A DNA stretch of 33,321 bases, from assembly GCA_043748015.1 (NCBI GenBank), contig JAYTOA010000099.1, forward strand, positions 1-33,321. Reading direction: 5' to 3'. Both the position numbers and the translations under genes were made by a program. The notes under the pieces are model-generated. The model worked only from the letters and a program-made list of their open reading frames with translations. It was not told where the DNA came from and made no database searches. This DNA is from JAIBBG01 sp043748015. Its GTDB lineage: Bacteria > Bacteroidota > Bacteroidia > Flavobacteriales_D > Sanyastnellaceae. Shown piece by piece: positions 1-8,046 of this stretch (its first letter is position 1; the number at the start of each line of letters is the position of its first letter).

Positions 1-170
1 CACAACTCCAATCGAAGAAAGACATACATTGCTTCCAAACCGATGGTCTCCATCAAAAAATTAAGAGCTGCCAGAGACGCATTTCACCGAACGCTTACCT
101 ATAAGTTAGATTCAAGAAGCGCAAAATTGAGAACAAGGACTAAATCATACAATCATAAAAATCACACAAA

Positions 171-773
171 TCAAGGCAAAGACGATGTGCGTATTCTCAC
201 CTCCGTCGCACCGTAGCCATAGTTTTGATAAGGTGCATCCATGAATTCGCAATTGGGATAAAACTGGTGCAAAATCTTGCGGATCTCAGCGCGGAGAACA
301 CCCTGCCCCACTCCATGTATATATACCACACGAGCAATTTTTTTTGTCTCTGCAATGCGTAAGGTGCGTTCGAAATGCTTCAATTGTATATCAACAATTT
401 CGCTATTGCTCAGATGCTCGTGCTTGTCGAGCAATTCGTGTATGTGAAGATCCACTTCCATGGACTCGCCCTTTCGTTGAACATTGTTGGCTTCTCTATT
501 TTTATAGAATAACCTGAACTCTTCATTTGCCTTCTTGGCCACCTTTGGATCAATGTTTCGTTCGATGACATCCATGATATCCGGCTGCGTGGTTTCGTAC
601 TTGTCGTACTCCTTATTCCAATTGCCGACGAGAACCAATTCTTCAATCGGGTGTTCGTATGAAAATCCATCTTTATCTTCAACAGAGACCATTCCATCTT
701 TCGAAAGTGAAATTACCTTTCCCTCGCCTTCATCATTGAGGAATTTGACACGATCTCCAATATTCAATTGCAT
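171..773 (-). CDS. Short DUF2027/Smr-domain protein
   Basis: A 200-residue protein with two recognisable parts. Residues 1-50 resemble the N-terminal KOW/Tudor-like segment of Bacteroidota DUF2027 proteins (IGDRVKFLNDEGEGKV, then an acidic stretch ending in a DGF motif). Residues about 105-195 form a C-terminal Smr domain with the DLHI motif near 108 and the HGVGQGVLR motif near 153-161, the signature loop of MutS2/Smr nucleases. Smr domains nick or bind nucleic acids; the substrate here is unknown. From memory, family members are about 340 residues and carry a middle DUF2027 domain, which seems absent, replaced by a charged linker. The ATG at 773 lies 4 bases after a TAATTTTA box. It is the last gene of the leftward cluster after the acyl-CoA dehydrogenase. 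Family call is firm; molecular role is not. Confidence 0.85.
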   Translation of the reverse strand: MQLNIGDRVKFLNDEGEGKVISLSKDGMVSVEDKDGFSYEHPIEELVLVGNWNKEYDKYETTQPDIMDVIERNIDPKVAKKANEEFRLFYKNREANNVQRKGESMEVDLHIHELLDKHEHLSNSEIVDIQLKHFERTLRIAETKKIARVVYIHGVGQGVLRAEIRKILHQFYPNCEFMDAPYQNYGYGATEVRIRTSSLP

Positions 774-777
774 GGTG

Positions 778-785
778 TAAAATTA
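778..785 (-). promoter_or_regulatory. Possible -7 box (TAATTTTA) before the Smr gene
   Basis: TAATTTTA matches the Bacteroidota -7 consensus TAnnTTTG at all but the last base and sits 4 bases before the ATG. There is no TTTG at the expected upstream distance, so support is weak. It would imply a nearly leaderless transcript. Confidence 0.25.
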
Positions 786-788
786 GAA

Positions 789-819
789 TGAAGTCCATAG
801 AATATTCTATACGACTTCA
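789..819 (-). terminator. Long inverted repeat between acyl-CoA dehydrogenase and Smr genes
   Basis: TGAAGTC (789-795) is complementary to GACTTCA (813-819), and the core 797-810 is a perfect 14-base palindrome ATAGAATATTCTAT, so the whole 31 bases fold into one stem with a single small bulge. On the leftward strand it is followed by TTCTAATTTT, giving a plausible but not strongly U-rich terminator for the dehydrogenase gene. It could also be an operator for the Smr gene that starts 16 bases further on. Confidence 0.4.
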
Positions 820-865
820 CTCAGCATGAAATAGCAGAATAGTTTTTGAAATTTTTGGTAGTCGC

Positions 866-2038
866 TTACTTTAAAATCTCGCGCGCGATCACAATTTTTT
901 GAATTTCGCTCGTGCCTTCTCCGATGGTACAAAGTTTCGAATCGCGATAAAATTTCTCTACAGGAAAATCTTTGGTATAACCATAACCGCCGAAAATCTG
1001 TACTGCCTCTGTAGCAGCTCTCACGCAAACTTCTGAAGCGTAGTATTTCGCCATGGCTGATTCCTTTGTCACTTTGAGGTGATTGTTCTTGAGATATGCT
1101 GCCTGATACAACAACATTTCTGCAGCTTCAATTTCAGTTTGCATATCAGCAAGTTTGAATGCGATGGCCTGAAAATTTGATATCGGCTGACCAAATTGTT
1201 CGCGCTCCTTTGAATATTTCACAGCAGCATCCAATGCGCCTTTTGCAATGCCCAATGCAAGCGTTCCTATAGAAATACGACCACCATCGAGAATTTTCAT
1301 TGCTTGCTGGAAGCCTTTTCCTACTTCGCCCAGCACCTGACTTTTGTGAACGCGGCACTCATCGAAGATCATTTCCGCAGTTTCTGATGCGCGCATTCCA
1401 AGTTTGTTTTCCTTCTTGCCACCGCTAAAACCTTTGGTTCCGCGTTCCACCACAAAAGTTGTAATACCGCTTGAATCAAGCAACTCGCCGGTACGTGCAA
1501 GAACAACTGCAACTTCACCACTGATGCCGTGAGTAATCCAGTTTTTTGTTCCGTTGATTATCCAATGATCGCCGTCCTGCTTTGCAACGCATTTCATTCG
1601 CATAGCATCGCTGCCTGTGTTGGCTTCAGTCAAGCCCCAAGCTCCAATCCACTCACCTGACGCAAGTTTCGGTAGATATTTCTTCTTCTGTTCTTCGTTA
1701 CCGAATTCCAGAATATGATTAGTACATAGTGAATTGTGCGCAGCGGTTGAAAGTCCAATGGATCCGCACACTTTGGAGATTTCCTCAATCACCGAAATGT
1801 ATTCATAATATCCAAGACCTGAACCGCCGTATTCCTGTGGGACAAGCACGCCCATCAAACCAAGTTCACCCATCTTGCGGAAAAGCTCACGCGGAAATTC
1901 CTGCGACTCATCCCATTCCATCACATGAGGTCTGATTTCCTTTTCTGCAAACTCGCGCACCATATGCGCAATCATTTGCTGACTTTCAGTTTTATTGAAA
2001 TTCAATGTCTGGTCGTTAGCCGTTGTCGTGGTATCCAT
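866..2038 (-). CDS. Acyl-CoA dehydrogenase (short/medium-chain type)
   Basis: A 390-residue flavoprotein of the acyl-CoA dehydrogenase family, which introduces the alpha-beta double bond in acyl-CoA thioesters and passes electrons to ETF. The three family regions are in order: alpha-helical N-domain (about 15-125), beta middle domain with the FAD-contacting W-G-L-T-E-x-N-x-G-S-D segment (about 134-145), and the C-terminal helical domain. The catalytic base is the Glu of GEGTSEIQ (about residue 374), the short/medium-chain position, so it is not an isovaleryl- or long-chain-type enzyme with the base elsewhere. The ATG at 2038 gives the usual family length. It follows the apt gene by 55 bases in the same direction. 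Exact chain length or a branched or aromatic substrate cannot be told from sequence. Confidence 0.93.
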   Translation of the reverse strand: MDTTTTANDQTLNFNKTESQQMIAHMVREFAEKEIRPHVMEWDESQEFPRELFRKMGELGLMGVLVPQEYGGSGLGYYEYISVIEEISKVCGSIGLSTAAHNSLCTNHILEFGNEEQKKKYLPKLASGEWIGAWGLTEANTGSDAMRMKCVAKQDGDHWIINGTKNWITHGISGEVAVVLARTGELLDSSGITTFVVERGTKGFSGGKKENKLGMRASETAEMIFDECRVHKSQVLGEVGKGFQQAMKILDGGRISIGTLALGIAKGALDAAVKYSKEREQFGQPISNFQAIAFKLADMQTEIEAAEMLLYQAAYLKNNHLKVTKESAMAKYYASEVCVRAATEAVQIFGGYGYTKDFPVEKFYRDSKLCTIGEGTSEIQKIVIAREILK

Positions 2039-2093
2039 GTTTGATCTTTTACATCCTGAAAATTCTTTCGGATGAATCCAAAGTTTATGTTTC

Positions 2094-2627
2094 TTAATAA
2101 GTGGCTAAGGTAAGAATGCTGCCGCTGAATTGCGTCAAAGCGTTGCGTCCCTTGAGAAACTCGAGTTCTGTAAGGAAAGAAAAACCTGCTACCTGACCGC
2201 CGGCCAATTCCACCAATCTACCTGCAGCAGCTGCGGTGCCGCCTGTTGCCAATACATCATCATGTATGTGAATGCGCTGACCAACAGAAATAGCGTCGGT
2301 GTGCATTTCAATCACGTTGTGGCCGTATTCCAATTCATACGACATGGAATGACGTGCGCGAGGTAGCTTGTCCTTTTTTCTCATCAAAATAAATGGTACA
2401 CCCAGACGTAATGCGAGCGGCATACCGAAGAGAAAGCCGCGACTTTCTAACCCTGCCACTCCTTCGATACCTGCGTTGCGACATTTGTCTACCAATTCAT
2501 CGAGTATCGAATTGGATAGCACCGCATTCTGAAAAATGGGTGTGATGTCCTTATAAATGATGCCTGGCTTTGGGTAATCATGCACATCCATGATGGCCGA
2601 CTTGATGTTCACTTCTATCTTGTTCAT
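2094..2627 (-). CDS. apt: Adenine phosphoribosyltransferase
   Basis: Makes AMP from adenine and PRPP (purine salvage, cytosolic). The PRPP-binding loop is IHDDVLATGGTAA at residues about 122-134 of the 177-residue product, and upstream segments DYPKPGI, ESRGFLFG and the K-L-P-R loop match APT closely. A TTG at 2645 would extend the frame by six residues (MIFAAA) and overlap the preceding stop codon, but the ATG at 2627 gives the normal APT N-terminus and length, so I chose it. It lies just downstream of the HhH/ComEA-like gene and is probably co-transcribed with it. Confidence 0.93.
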   Translation of the reverse strand: MNKIEVNIKSAIMDVHDYPKPGIIYKDITPIFQNAVLSNSILDELVDKCRNAGIEGVAGLESRGFLFGMPLALRLGVPFILMRKKDKLPRARHSMSYELEYGHNVIEMHTDAISVGQRIHIHDDVLATGGTAAAAGRLVELAGGQVAGFSFLTELEFLKGRNALTQFSGSILTLATY

Positions 2628-2641
2628 TGCGGCCGCAAAAA

Positions 2642-3589
2642 TCAACGAACCTCAAGATAATCCATGACTTTTTCGAAAGTTTTATCATCAATCAATACAC
2701 AATTTTTGATGTCAGCTACAACTGCAAATCGTCCGTGCCTGTCGCGGTATGCAAGCAATGCCCTTGCCTGCGCAGATGTGAAATAAGGATGCGACAACAA
2801 TTTATCGAGCGAAACTGAATTGATATCCATTCTTTCGACCAGTGAATTATCGACCATGAAGTTGTGACGCAGCGTATCGAGTTTTTCAGGTGAAAATCTA
2901 TAAATTTCTGTGAGTTGTTCAATGTGATTATAGCCTCCCAATTTCTTTCCATACTCCACTATCTTCATTGCGAGATAAGAACCGACACCGTACAACTGCT
3001 TGAGATCTGAAGTATCTGCAGAGTTTAATTCAACCACCATGGTTTTTGATTTGCGCACATAGCCGGCCTTGTTGAAATTTTCGTTGGGATTTCCCGCGGT
3101 ATCTACCACATTTATTTCTGTAAGTGGTTTTCTCTCCTTCTCTTCATTTGCAAAAATCAAGTAGGGAAAAATTCGATTGTATTCTTTTTCACTGATGACA
3201 AACATTCGAGCGACATCCGCCGGTTTTCGAAACACTCCGCCTTTTTCCAAAAATTTTCGGATGCTTTTGATTTGTCCGGGATGAAAACCAAGCCGCTGCC
3301 ATCCATTTTCATCCAAGGTATTTGGATTGAAAGGAAAGAGTTCATTTTGCCCGGCTTCCGATTTCTCCCCTTTGAAACTAGCTGTTGTCGAATCCGATTT
3401 CACTGCGAGAAAATGAACGCCATTGCTATTGTTCACCTCCGATTTTGCATGAACATAAGGCAATACAAAATTTCCGATTGTCAATAGAATAATTACTGAG
3501 CAAAGAACCATTACTCCGCGCTGTTCTTGCTTGCTCCATTCGAACCAGTCACGATATGATTCGGTGCGTGCGATAAATTTTTTTGCCAT
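2642..3589 (-). CDS. Membrane-anchored helix-hairpin-helix (ComEA-like) protein
   Basis: A 315-residue protein with one N-terminal membrane segment (about residues 27-46) after a basic, aromatic cytoplasmic stub, then three helix-hairpin-helix modules of the ComEA/T2SK type: around residues 86-130 (FNPNTLDENGWQRLGF), 186-240 (ELNSADTSDLKQLYGVGSYLA) and 255-310 (DINSVSLDKLLSHPYFTSAQA). In ComEA such modules bind DNA non-specifically at the membrane during uptake. With no other competence genes here, that role is only inferred. The ATG at 3589 is preceded by a 14-base palindrome. It heads the leftward cluster with apt, acyl-CoA dehydrogenase and Smr protein; its TGA lies 14 bases before the apt ATG. 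Confidence 0.85.
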   Translation of the reverse strand: MAKKFIARTESYRDWFEWSKQEQRGVMVLCSVIILLTIGNFVLPYVHAKSEVNNSNGVHFLAVKSDSTTASFKGEKSEAGQNELFPFNPNTLDENGWQRLGFHPGQIKSIRKFLEKGGVFRKPADVARMFVISEKEYNRIFPYLIFANEEKERKPLTEINVVDTAGNPNENFNKAGYVRKSKTMVVELNSADTSDLKQLYGVGSYLAMKIVEYGKKLGGYNHIEQLTEIYRFSPEKLDTLRHNFMVDNSLVERMDINSVSLDKLLSHPYFTSAQARALLAYRDRHGRFAVVADIKNCVLIDDKTFEKVMDYLEVR

Positions 3590-3609
3590 GATGTCTGAAT
3601 AAAAGTTCG

Positions 3610-3623
3610 TTTGTGATCACAAA
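3610..3623. promoter_or_regulatory. 14-base perfect palindrome, candidate operator
   Basis: TTTGTGATCACAAA is a perfect palindrome lying 21-34 bases upstream of the HhH gene ATG, where a promoter should be. Its half-sites resemble the TGTGA/TCACA halves of CRP/FNR-type sites but with no spacer. About two such 14-base palindromes are expected by chance in 33 kb, so position is the main support. Confidence 0.35.
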
Positions 3624-3762
3624 TGAATTTTCATTCTTCGGCATAAAAAAAAACTTGTTATTCCAAACAGGCATAAGAAAAATTCAATCCTTCTTCATCA
3701 CGCAATTATGTTAGGAATAATTTATATTAAGAAAAAAAAATCACACCGTTCACTCACTTCTC

Positions 3763-3770
3763 TACATTTG
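3763..3770 (+). promoter_or_regulatory. -7 promoter box TACATTTG before the DUF1761 gene
   Basis: TACATTTG is an exact match to the Bacteroidota -7 consensus TAnnTTTG, in the AT-rich 210-base gap and 29 bases before the ATG at 3800. No TTTG/TTG was found at the usual upstream spacing, so the promoter call is moderate. Confidence 0.35.
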
Positions 3771-3799
3771 AATCACAAATCCAAAAAATTATTCTTGAT

Positions 3800-4213
3800 A
3801 TGCACGAAAACATCAACTGGATCTCCGTATTGGTTAGTTCACTCTCTTCCCTTTTCATCGGCTTTGTATGGTACAATCCAAAAGTATTTGGTACGATATG
3901 GATGAAGGCCGCCAAAGTTGAACCTGATGCCGGTAAGAACGCTAATATGCCAGTCATTTTCATCACTACATATTTAATGTCTGTGGTGGTTTGTTACTAT
4001 ATCGCGGGAAGAATTCATCCTGACGAACATCTTTCACCATTTATTCATGGCGCCTTTCATGGCTTGAGACTTTCTGCTTTCATCGCGATTCCATTCATCG
4101 TCATCAACTCGCTTTTTGAGATGCGCGGATTGAAGTATATATTGATTACGGCAGGTTATGTCGCTGTGACTTTGGCGGTGATGTCCGGTATTCTTTTTAT
4201 ATGGCCGGTATGA
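3800..4213 (+). CDS. DUF1761 family membrane protein
   Basis: A 137-residue integral membrane protein. The N-terminus INWISVLVSSLSSLFIGFVWYNPKVFGTIWM has the N-W and F-W-Y-N/S-P-x-x-F-G pattern of the DUF1761 family. Four membrane segments are visible (about 5-25, 50-70, 84-105, 112-135), typical of the family length. The function of DUF1761 is not known. It stands alone between two leftward units and has its own -7-like box; no good terminator was seen in the 57 bases before the convergent lipoprotein gene. Confidence 0.8.
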   Translation: MHENINWISVLVSSLSSLFIGFVWYNPKVFGTIWMKAAKVEPDAGKNANMPVIFITTYLMSVVVCYYIAGRIHPDEHLSPFIHGAFHGLRLSAFIAIPFIVINSLFEMRGLKYILITAGYVAVTLAVMSGILFIWPV

Positions 4214-4270
4214 AGAAGTAATTCTAATTGAAACCGGTGTCAATCGGATATGCTTTGAATCAACGCTAAG

Positions 4271-5056
4271 CTATTCGACCATCACAATCGCTCTCACTCT
4301 TTGCTGCCAGCCATTCAAATCTTTTGCCGTAATATTATAGATATAACTTCCAGCAGACGTGAATGGAGGAGCAACAACCTGTTGTAAATCGAAAGTCCAG
4401 TTATTGATGGCCGTGAAATCCTGGCTCCACATCAACATGCTGCCTTTGACAATTTCCACTTTGACAAAATCGAGAGAGTCAGGATCTATTACGAATCCGG
4501 CAATACTAATGGAATCACCTATTGCCAAACTGATTTGGCCATCCTGCTGTGGCGCAGGCGTAATTTCGCTGATAGAAATAAAGGGAAGCCTGTCGTTTTG
4601 AATATGCAATTGTCGGCTTTCAGTCTTGAGATTTCCATTGTTGTCTAAAACAGCAATTTCCATTTTCCAGCCTCCGCTGATGGTGTCGGGAATGTTGAGA
4701 TTAAACGTTTGCGTGTAGTCATTTCCATCAATGTTTACAATGCTCAATGTATCCCATACACCTTGATTGTACTCGAGGAATGCATGTGCAGATTCTCCAG
4801 GCTCAGGATCGTGCAGATGAATACCTGTCTGGGTAATAAGTTTCATTCTGAGTTGACTCAATGACTTGTCATCACTCACTTTAACCTCAGCGCTATTCGC
4901 CATTCCTGCAATGCCATGCAAATAATCTTGCGGAATGGTATTCATATATACATGTTCAATTACCGGTGAATTCTCATCCGGATTTTTGCATGATGTTAAA
5001 ACTATCGTGCTAACAACAATCAAGTATAATAGATTATACCTCGACAAAATGTTCAA
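4271..5056 (-). CDS. DUF4625-like lipoprotein, second of a tandem pair
   Basis: The frame is open back to an ATG at 5197, but that part overlaps the upstream gene. TTG codons at 5056 or 5047 start a proper lipoprotein signal peptide: a hydrophobic stretch LLYLIVVSTIVLTSC with the lipobox Cys at residue 23 (or 20). The mature part has paired Ig-like beta domains resembling DUF4625, with a His-containing loop (IHLHDPEPGESAHAF), then a W-x-M-x-I-x-V-x-D-N-N-G-N strand pattern and a second domain with D-P-D-S-L. It is a diverged paralogue of the gene directly upstream: same order of domains, I-P-D-T/S, D-x-x-G-N. It abuts that gene (the TTG at 5056 directly follows its TAA), so the two are surely co-transcribed. 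Likely an outer-membrane or periplasmic lipoprotein; function unknown. Confidence 0.7.
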   Translation of the reverse strand: MNILSRYNLLYLIVVSTIVLTSCKNPDENSPVIEHVYMNTIPQDYLHGIAGMANSAEVKVSDDKSLSQLRMKLITQTGIHLHDPEPGESAHAFLEYNQGVWDTLSIVNIDGNDYTQTFNLNIPDTISGGWKMEIAVLDNNGNLKTESRQLHIQNDRLPFISISEITPAPQQDGQISLAIGDSISIAGFVIDPDSLDFVKVEIVKGSMLMWSQDFTAINNWTFDLQQVVAPPFTSAGSYIYNITAKDLNGWQQRVRAIVMVE

Positions 5057-5057
5057 A

Positions 5058-5831
5058 TTATTGAGCAACAACTTTAGCGTCCCACACTGCGCGGTATCCA
5101 AGTGAATCAATTGCCTCAACGATGATTCGATAGTTGCCAAGCACAGAATTATTGAAGCTTGAAGGACCAAAAGCCATTGTGTGTCCATCGCCGGCAATTG
5201 TGATGTTCAACGTGTCTCCTCCAATGCCGTCGAAATTCGCCAACCTCACGAACATCCTGCTCAGTCCATTAGGATCTGTTGCCTGTCCTGATAACTGAAA
5301 ACCATTTCCTGCGTTGATATAAACTGTGCCGGTAGAATCTGCCGGTGGAGTCACAGTTGCTGAAATGATTGGAAGATTCTCATTGGTAACAGTTAGTAGC
5401 GCGTTATATGTTATGGCAGCATTTCCCAAATCGTCAATTGCGGAAATCAAAATATGCCAATTCCCGGCAACGGAATCGGGAATGTGTAATTCCCAGGAAT
5501 GATTCGCCGAAGTGCCGCTAAGATTCACAACCTCACTCACAACCCACGAACCTGAATTCAGTCGTCCTTCACCACCTATATATCCACTTCCCTCGTGAAA
5601 GTGCCCATTCACTGCTTGATGCACATTGATCTGCACCTGATTCAAAGCTGTATTGTCTGTGAGGTCAACGGCGACAATAATGGTTTGTCCGGCTATTCTA
5701 GTTACTTCTGTTGTAGCCACACCATCAATCGTCATCGACTCTATAACCGGCAATTGCACGTCAATGGGATCTTTACTCCGACAGGCCAACAAGCCTGCAA
5801 CGATCATCGTAATCATCAAAATCTTTTTCAT
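5058..5831 (-). CDS. DUF4625-like lipoprotein, first of a tandem pair
   Basis: A 257-residue protein starting at the ATG at 5831, which gives a textbook signal MKKILMITMIVAGLLAC with a lipobox Cys at residue 17; a further upstream ATG at 5858 would bury this signal and is unlikely. The mature protein has the DUF4625 pattern: P-V-I-x-S at the start, a G-Q-x-I-x-V-A-V-D-L-T-D-N strand, His-rich loop (H-x-A-V-N-G-H-F-H), W-E-L-H-I-P-D-S-V-A-G-N-W-H and D-D-L-G-N-A, then a second similar beta domain. Proteins of this kind are surface or periplasmic lipoproteins of unknown role. It is divergent from the S9 peptidase gene, with 76 bases between. A CACCTTTG box sits 5 bases before the ATG. Confidence 0.78.
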   Translation of the reverse strand: MKKILMITMIVAGLLACRSKDPIDVQLPVIESMTIDGVATTEVTRIAGQTIIVAVDLTDNTALNQVQINVHQAVNGHFHEGSGYIGGEGRLNSGSWVVSEVVNLSGTSANHSWELHIPDSVAGNWHILISAIDDLGNAAITYNALLTVTNENLPIISATVTPPADSTGTVYINAGNGFQLSGQATDPNGLSRMFVRLANFDGIGGDTLNITIAGDGHTMAFGPSSFNNSVLGNYRIIVEAIDSLGYRAVWDAKVVAQ

Positions 5832-5907
5832 AGCTGCAAAGGTGCGAAAAGAGGGCATTCATATTGTCTTTATCCTTCGCTATTTTTCGGCCTTCAATAA
5901 ACCATAT

Positions 5908-8040
5908 ATGAAATTCAATATTCTGATTGTAGCAATACTGCTTCTGAACACCTTCAACAGCGTTGCTCAGGAAAAACTCACCATAGAAGAATCTGTCATC
6001 GGGCAGTTCGGGCAATTCGCTCCGAAATCGCTTTCACAGCTCAACTGGATGGGCAAAAGCGACATGTATGCTTATGTAAAAGACAATACTGTTTATTATG
6101 GAATGACCAAGGCGAAATCAATTGAGAACAAATTGTTTTCGCTGGAAGATCTTAACAAGTGGAAAGGTGGCGAACCACTCAAATCCATGCCGCGCTTCAC
6201 CTGGACAGGTGCCGACAAGTGTTTTTTTGATGACGGTACCGGATATATTGTAGTAGATCTTAAAGCCAAATCCGCGAAGAAAATAGCAAGCTATCCGGTT
6301 GATGCTGTCAACATCGATCACCATGTGATTTCTCATAAAATTGCATTTACTAGAGAAAACAATCTCGTCATTATGGTGGATGGCGTTGAAAAATTTATCA
6401 CACAGAATGACAAGAACATCGTGAGTGGTCAAAGCATTTCACGCAATGAATATGGTATTGACAACGGTACATTCTGGAGTCCAGATGCAAGCAAACTGGC
6501 ATTCTATCAAAAGGATGAAAAGAATGTCACAAGCTATCCACTCATCAATTACAAAAGCATTCCGGCTTCTGTGAAGGAAATAAAATATCCTATGGCCGGT
6601 GGCAAAAGTGAATTGGTAAGTGTTGGAATCTATGATCTTGCTTCAGCCAAAACTATTTTTCTTCAACTGGATAATGGAGAGCCGAATGATCAATTCTACG
6701 CGACAAATCTCGCATGGTCGCCGGACAATAAAATCGTTTACATCGCATGGCTCAATCGCGCTACTACCGATATGAAACTCATCTCGTTTGACGCGAGTAC
6801 GGGAAAAGAAATAAAAGTGTTGTTCAAAGAACACGACGATAAATGGGTGGAGCCTATGAATCCTATCACATTCGTTCCAAATCACGAAGACAACTTTGTG
6901 TGGATGACTCAGCGTGATGGTTATACAAATCTTTATCTCTACAACACCAATGGAATGTTGTTGGGAAAAACAACTGCAACATTTGAAATCACATCACTCC
7001 TTGGATTCAATATCACGGGGGAATATGCTTATGTGATGGCAACAGGTGAAGTGCCGACCGAAAGTATGTGCTATCGCGTCAGTCTGAAAAACATGAGTAT
7101 GAATGTTGTTTCACAAGTACATGGCACGCACAACGTGAAGATTTCCGGTAGTGGTGATTATGTCATTGATCAATTTTCAAATCTCACTACTCCCAATAAA
7201 ATTGACATACTCGCGGCCGATGGTCGCATGGTGAAGAATCTTATACTTGCTTCAAATCCATACGAAGGAAAATTGATTGGACAAACGGAATTGTTCAGCA
7301 TCAAAGCAAAAGACGGCGAGGACATGTGGTGCAGAATCATCAAACCTTCGAATTTTGATCCTGCGAAAAAATATCCCGTGCTCGTGTATGTATATGGCGG
7401 ACCACATGCACAAATGGTGACCAACAGTTTTCTCGGCGGTGCTTCACTGTGGATGAACAAGCTCGCTGAAGATGGTTATATCATTTTCACACTAGACAAT
7501 CACGGTTCGGGAAATCGTGGTAAAAATTTCTCACAGATCATTCACCGCAAATTGGGTGTGCAGGAATTATCCGATCAATTACTTGGTGTTGACTGGTTGA
7601 AAAAGCAACCTTTTGTTGATGCATCTCGCATGGCTATTCACGGTTGGAGTTACGGCGGCTTCATGACCTCGAGCATGATGCTGCGATATCCCGACACTTT
7701 CAAAGTAGGTGTTGCCGGTGGTCCGGTGATTGACTGGGCGATGTATGAAGTGATGTACGGCGAGCGATACATGGACACACCTCAAGAAAATCCTGAAGGT
7801 TATAAAGAAGCGGATGTAACAACATACGTGAAAAATCTCAAGGGAGATTTATTGATGATTCATGGAACTGATGACAACGTGGTGGTGATGCAGCACAATA
7901 TGAAATTCATCAAGGCATGTGTAGATAATAAAGTGCAGGTTGACTTTTTCGCTTATCCCGGACATGAACACAATGTACGTGGCAAAGACCGCACGCACCT
8001 GATGACAAAAGTGATCGAATACATACAAGAGCATCTGTAA
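5908..8040 (+). CDS. S9 family (dipeptidyl-peptidase IV-like) serine peptidase
   Basis: A 710-residue exported peptidase. The ATG at 5908 gives a clean signal peptide (MKFNILIVAILLLNTFNSVA, cleavage near Q21); the frame is open further upstream, to 5653, but that part is antisense to the lipoprotein gene. Residues about 70-430 form the DPPIV N-terminal beta-propeller (repeated W-S-P-D strands) and about 480-710 the alpha/beta-hydrolase domain. The nucleophile is Ser581 in GWSYGG, the acid Asp655/656 in HGTDDNV and the His in HEHNV (about 688). In true DPPIV a double Glu in the propeller binds the substrate amino terminus; here the matching region reads S-R-N-E-Y-G-I with a single Glu181, so strict DPPIV specificity is uncertain. 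Likely periplasmic and active on proline-containing peptides. It leads a three-gene rightward run. Confidence 0.88.
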   Translation: MKFNILIVAILLLNTFNSVAQEKLTIEESVIGQFGQFAPKSLSQLNWMGKSDMYAYVKDNTVYYGMTKAKSIENKLFSLEDLNKWKGGEPLKSMPRFTWTGADKCFFDDGTGYIVVDLKAKSAKKIASYPVDAVNIDHHVISHKIAFTRENNLVIMVDGVEKFITQNDKNIVSGQSISRNEYGIDNGTFWSPDASKLAFYQKDEKNVTSYPLINYKSIPASVKEIKYPMAGGKSELVSVGIYDLASAKTIFLQLDNGEPNDQFYATNLAWSPDNKIVYIAWLNRATTDMKLISFDASTGKEIKVLFKEHDDKWVEPMNPITFVPNHEDNFVWMTQRDGYTNLYLYNTNGMLLGKTTATFEITSLLGFNITGEYAYVMATGEVPTESMCYRVSLKNMSMNVVSQVHGTHNVKISGSGDYVIDQFSNLTTPNKIDILAADGRMVKNLILASNPYEGKLIGQTELFSIKAKDGEDMWCRIIKPSNFDPAKKYPVLVYVYGGPHAQMVTNSFLGGASLWMNKLAEDGYIIFTLDNHGSGNRGKNFSQIIHRKLGVQELSDQLLGVDWLKKQPFVDASRMAIHGWSYGGFMTSSMMLRYPDTFKVGVAGGPVIDWAMYEVMYGERYMDTPQENPEGYKEADVTTYVKNLKGDLLMIHGTDDNVVVMQHNMKFIKACVDNKVQVDFFAYPGHEHNVRGKDRTHLMTKVIEYIQEHL

Positions 8041-8046
8041 AATATT

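Noticed and set aside
1..170. Short open frames at the left edge on both strands
   Set aside because: Frame +1 stays open to 216 and frame +2 ends at 64, but neither translation resembles a protein and both would be cut by the window edge; no gene is claimed.
2627..2645. TTG start of apt at 2645
   Set aside because: It would add six residues that no APT has and overlap the stop codon of the upstream gene; the ATG at 2627 fits the family.
5653..5907. N-terminal extension of the S9 peptidase frame
   Set aside because: It is antisense to the lipoprotein gene and hides the obvious signal peptide starting at the ATG at 5908.
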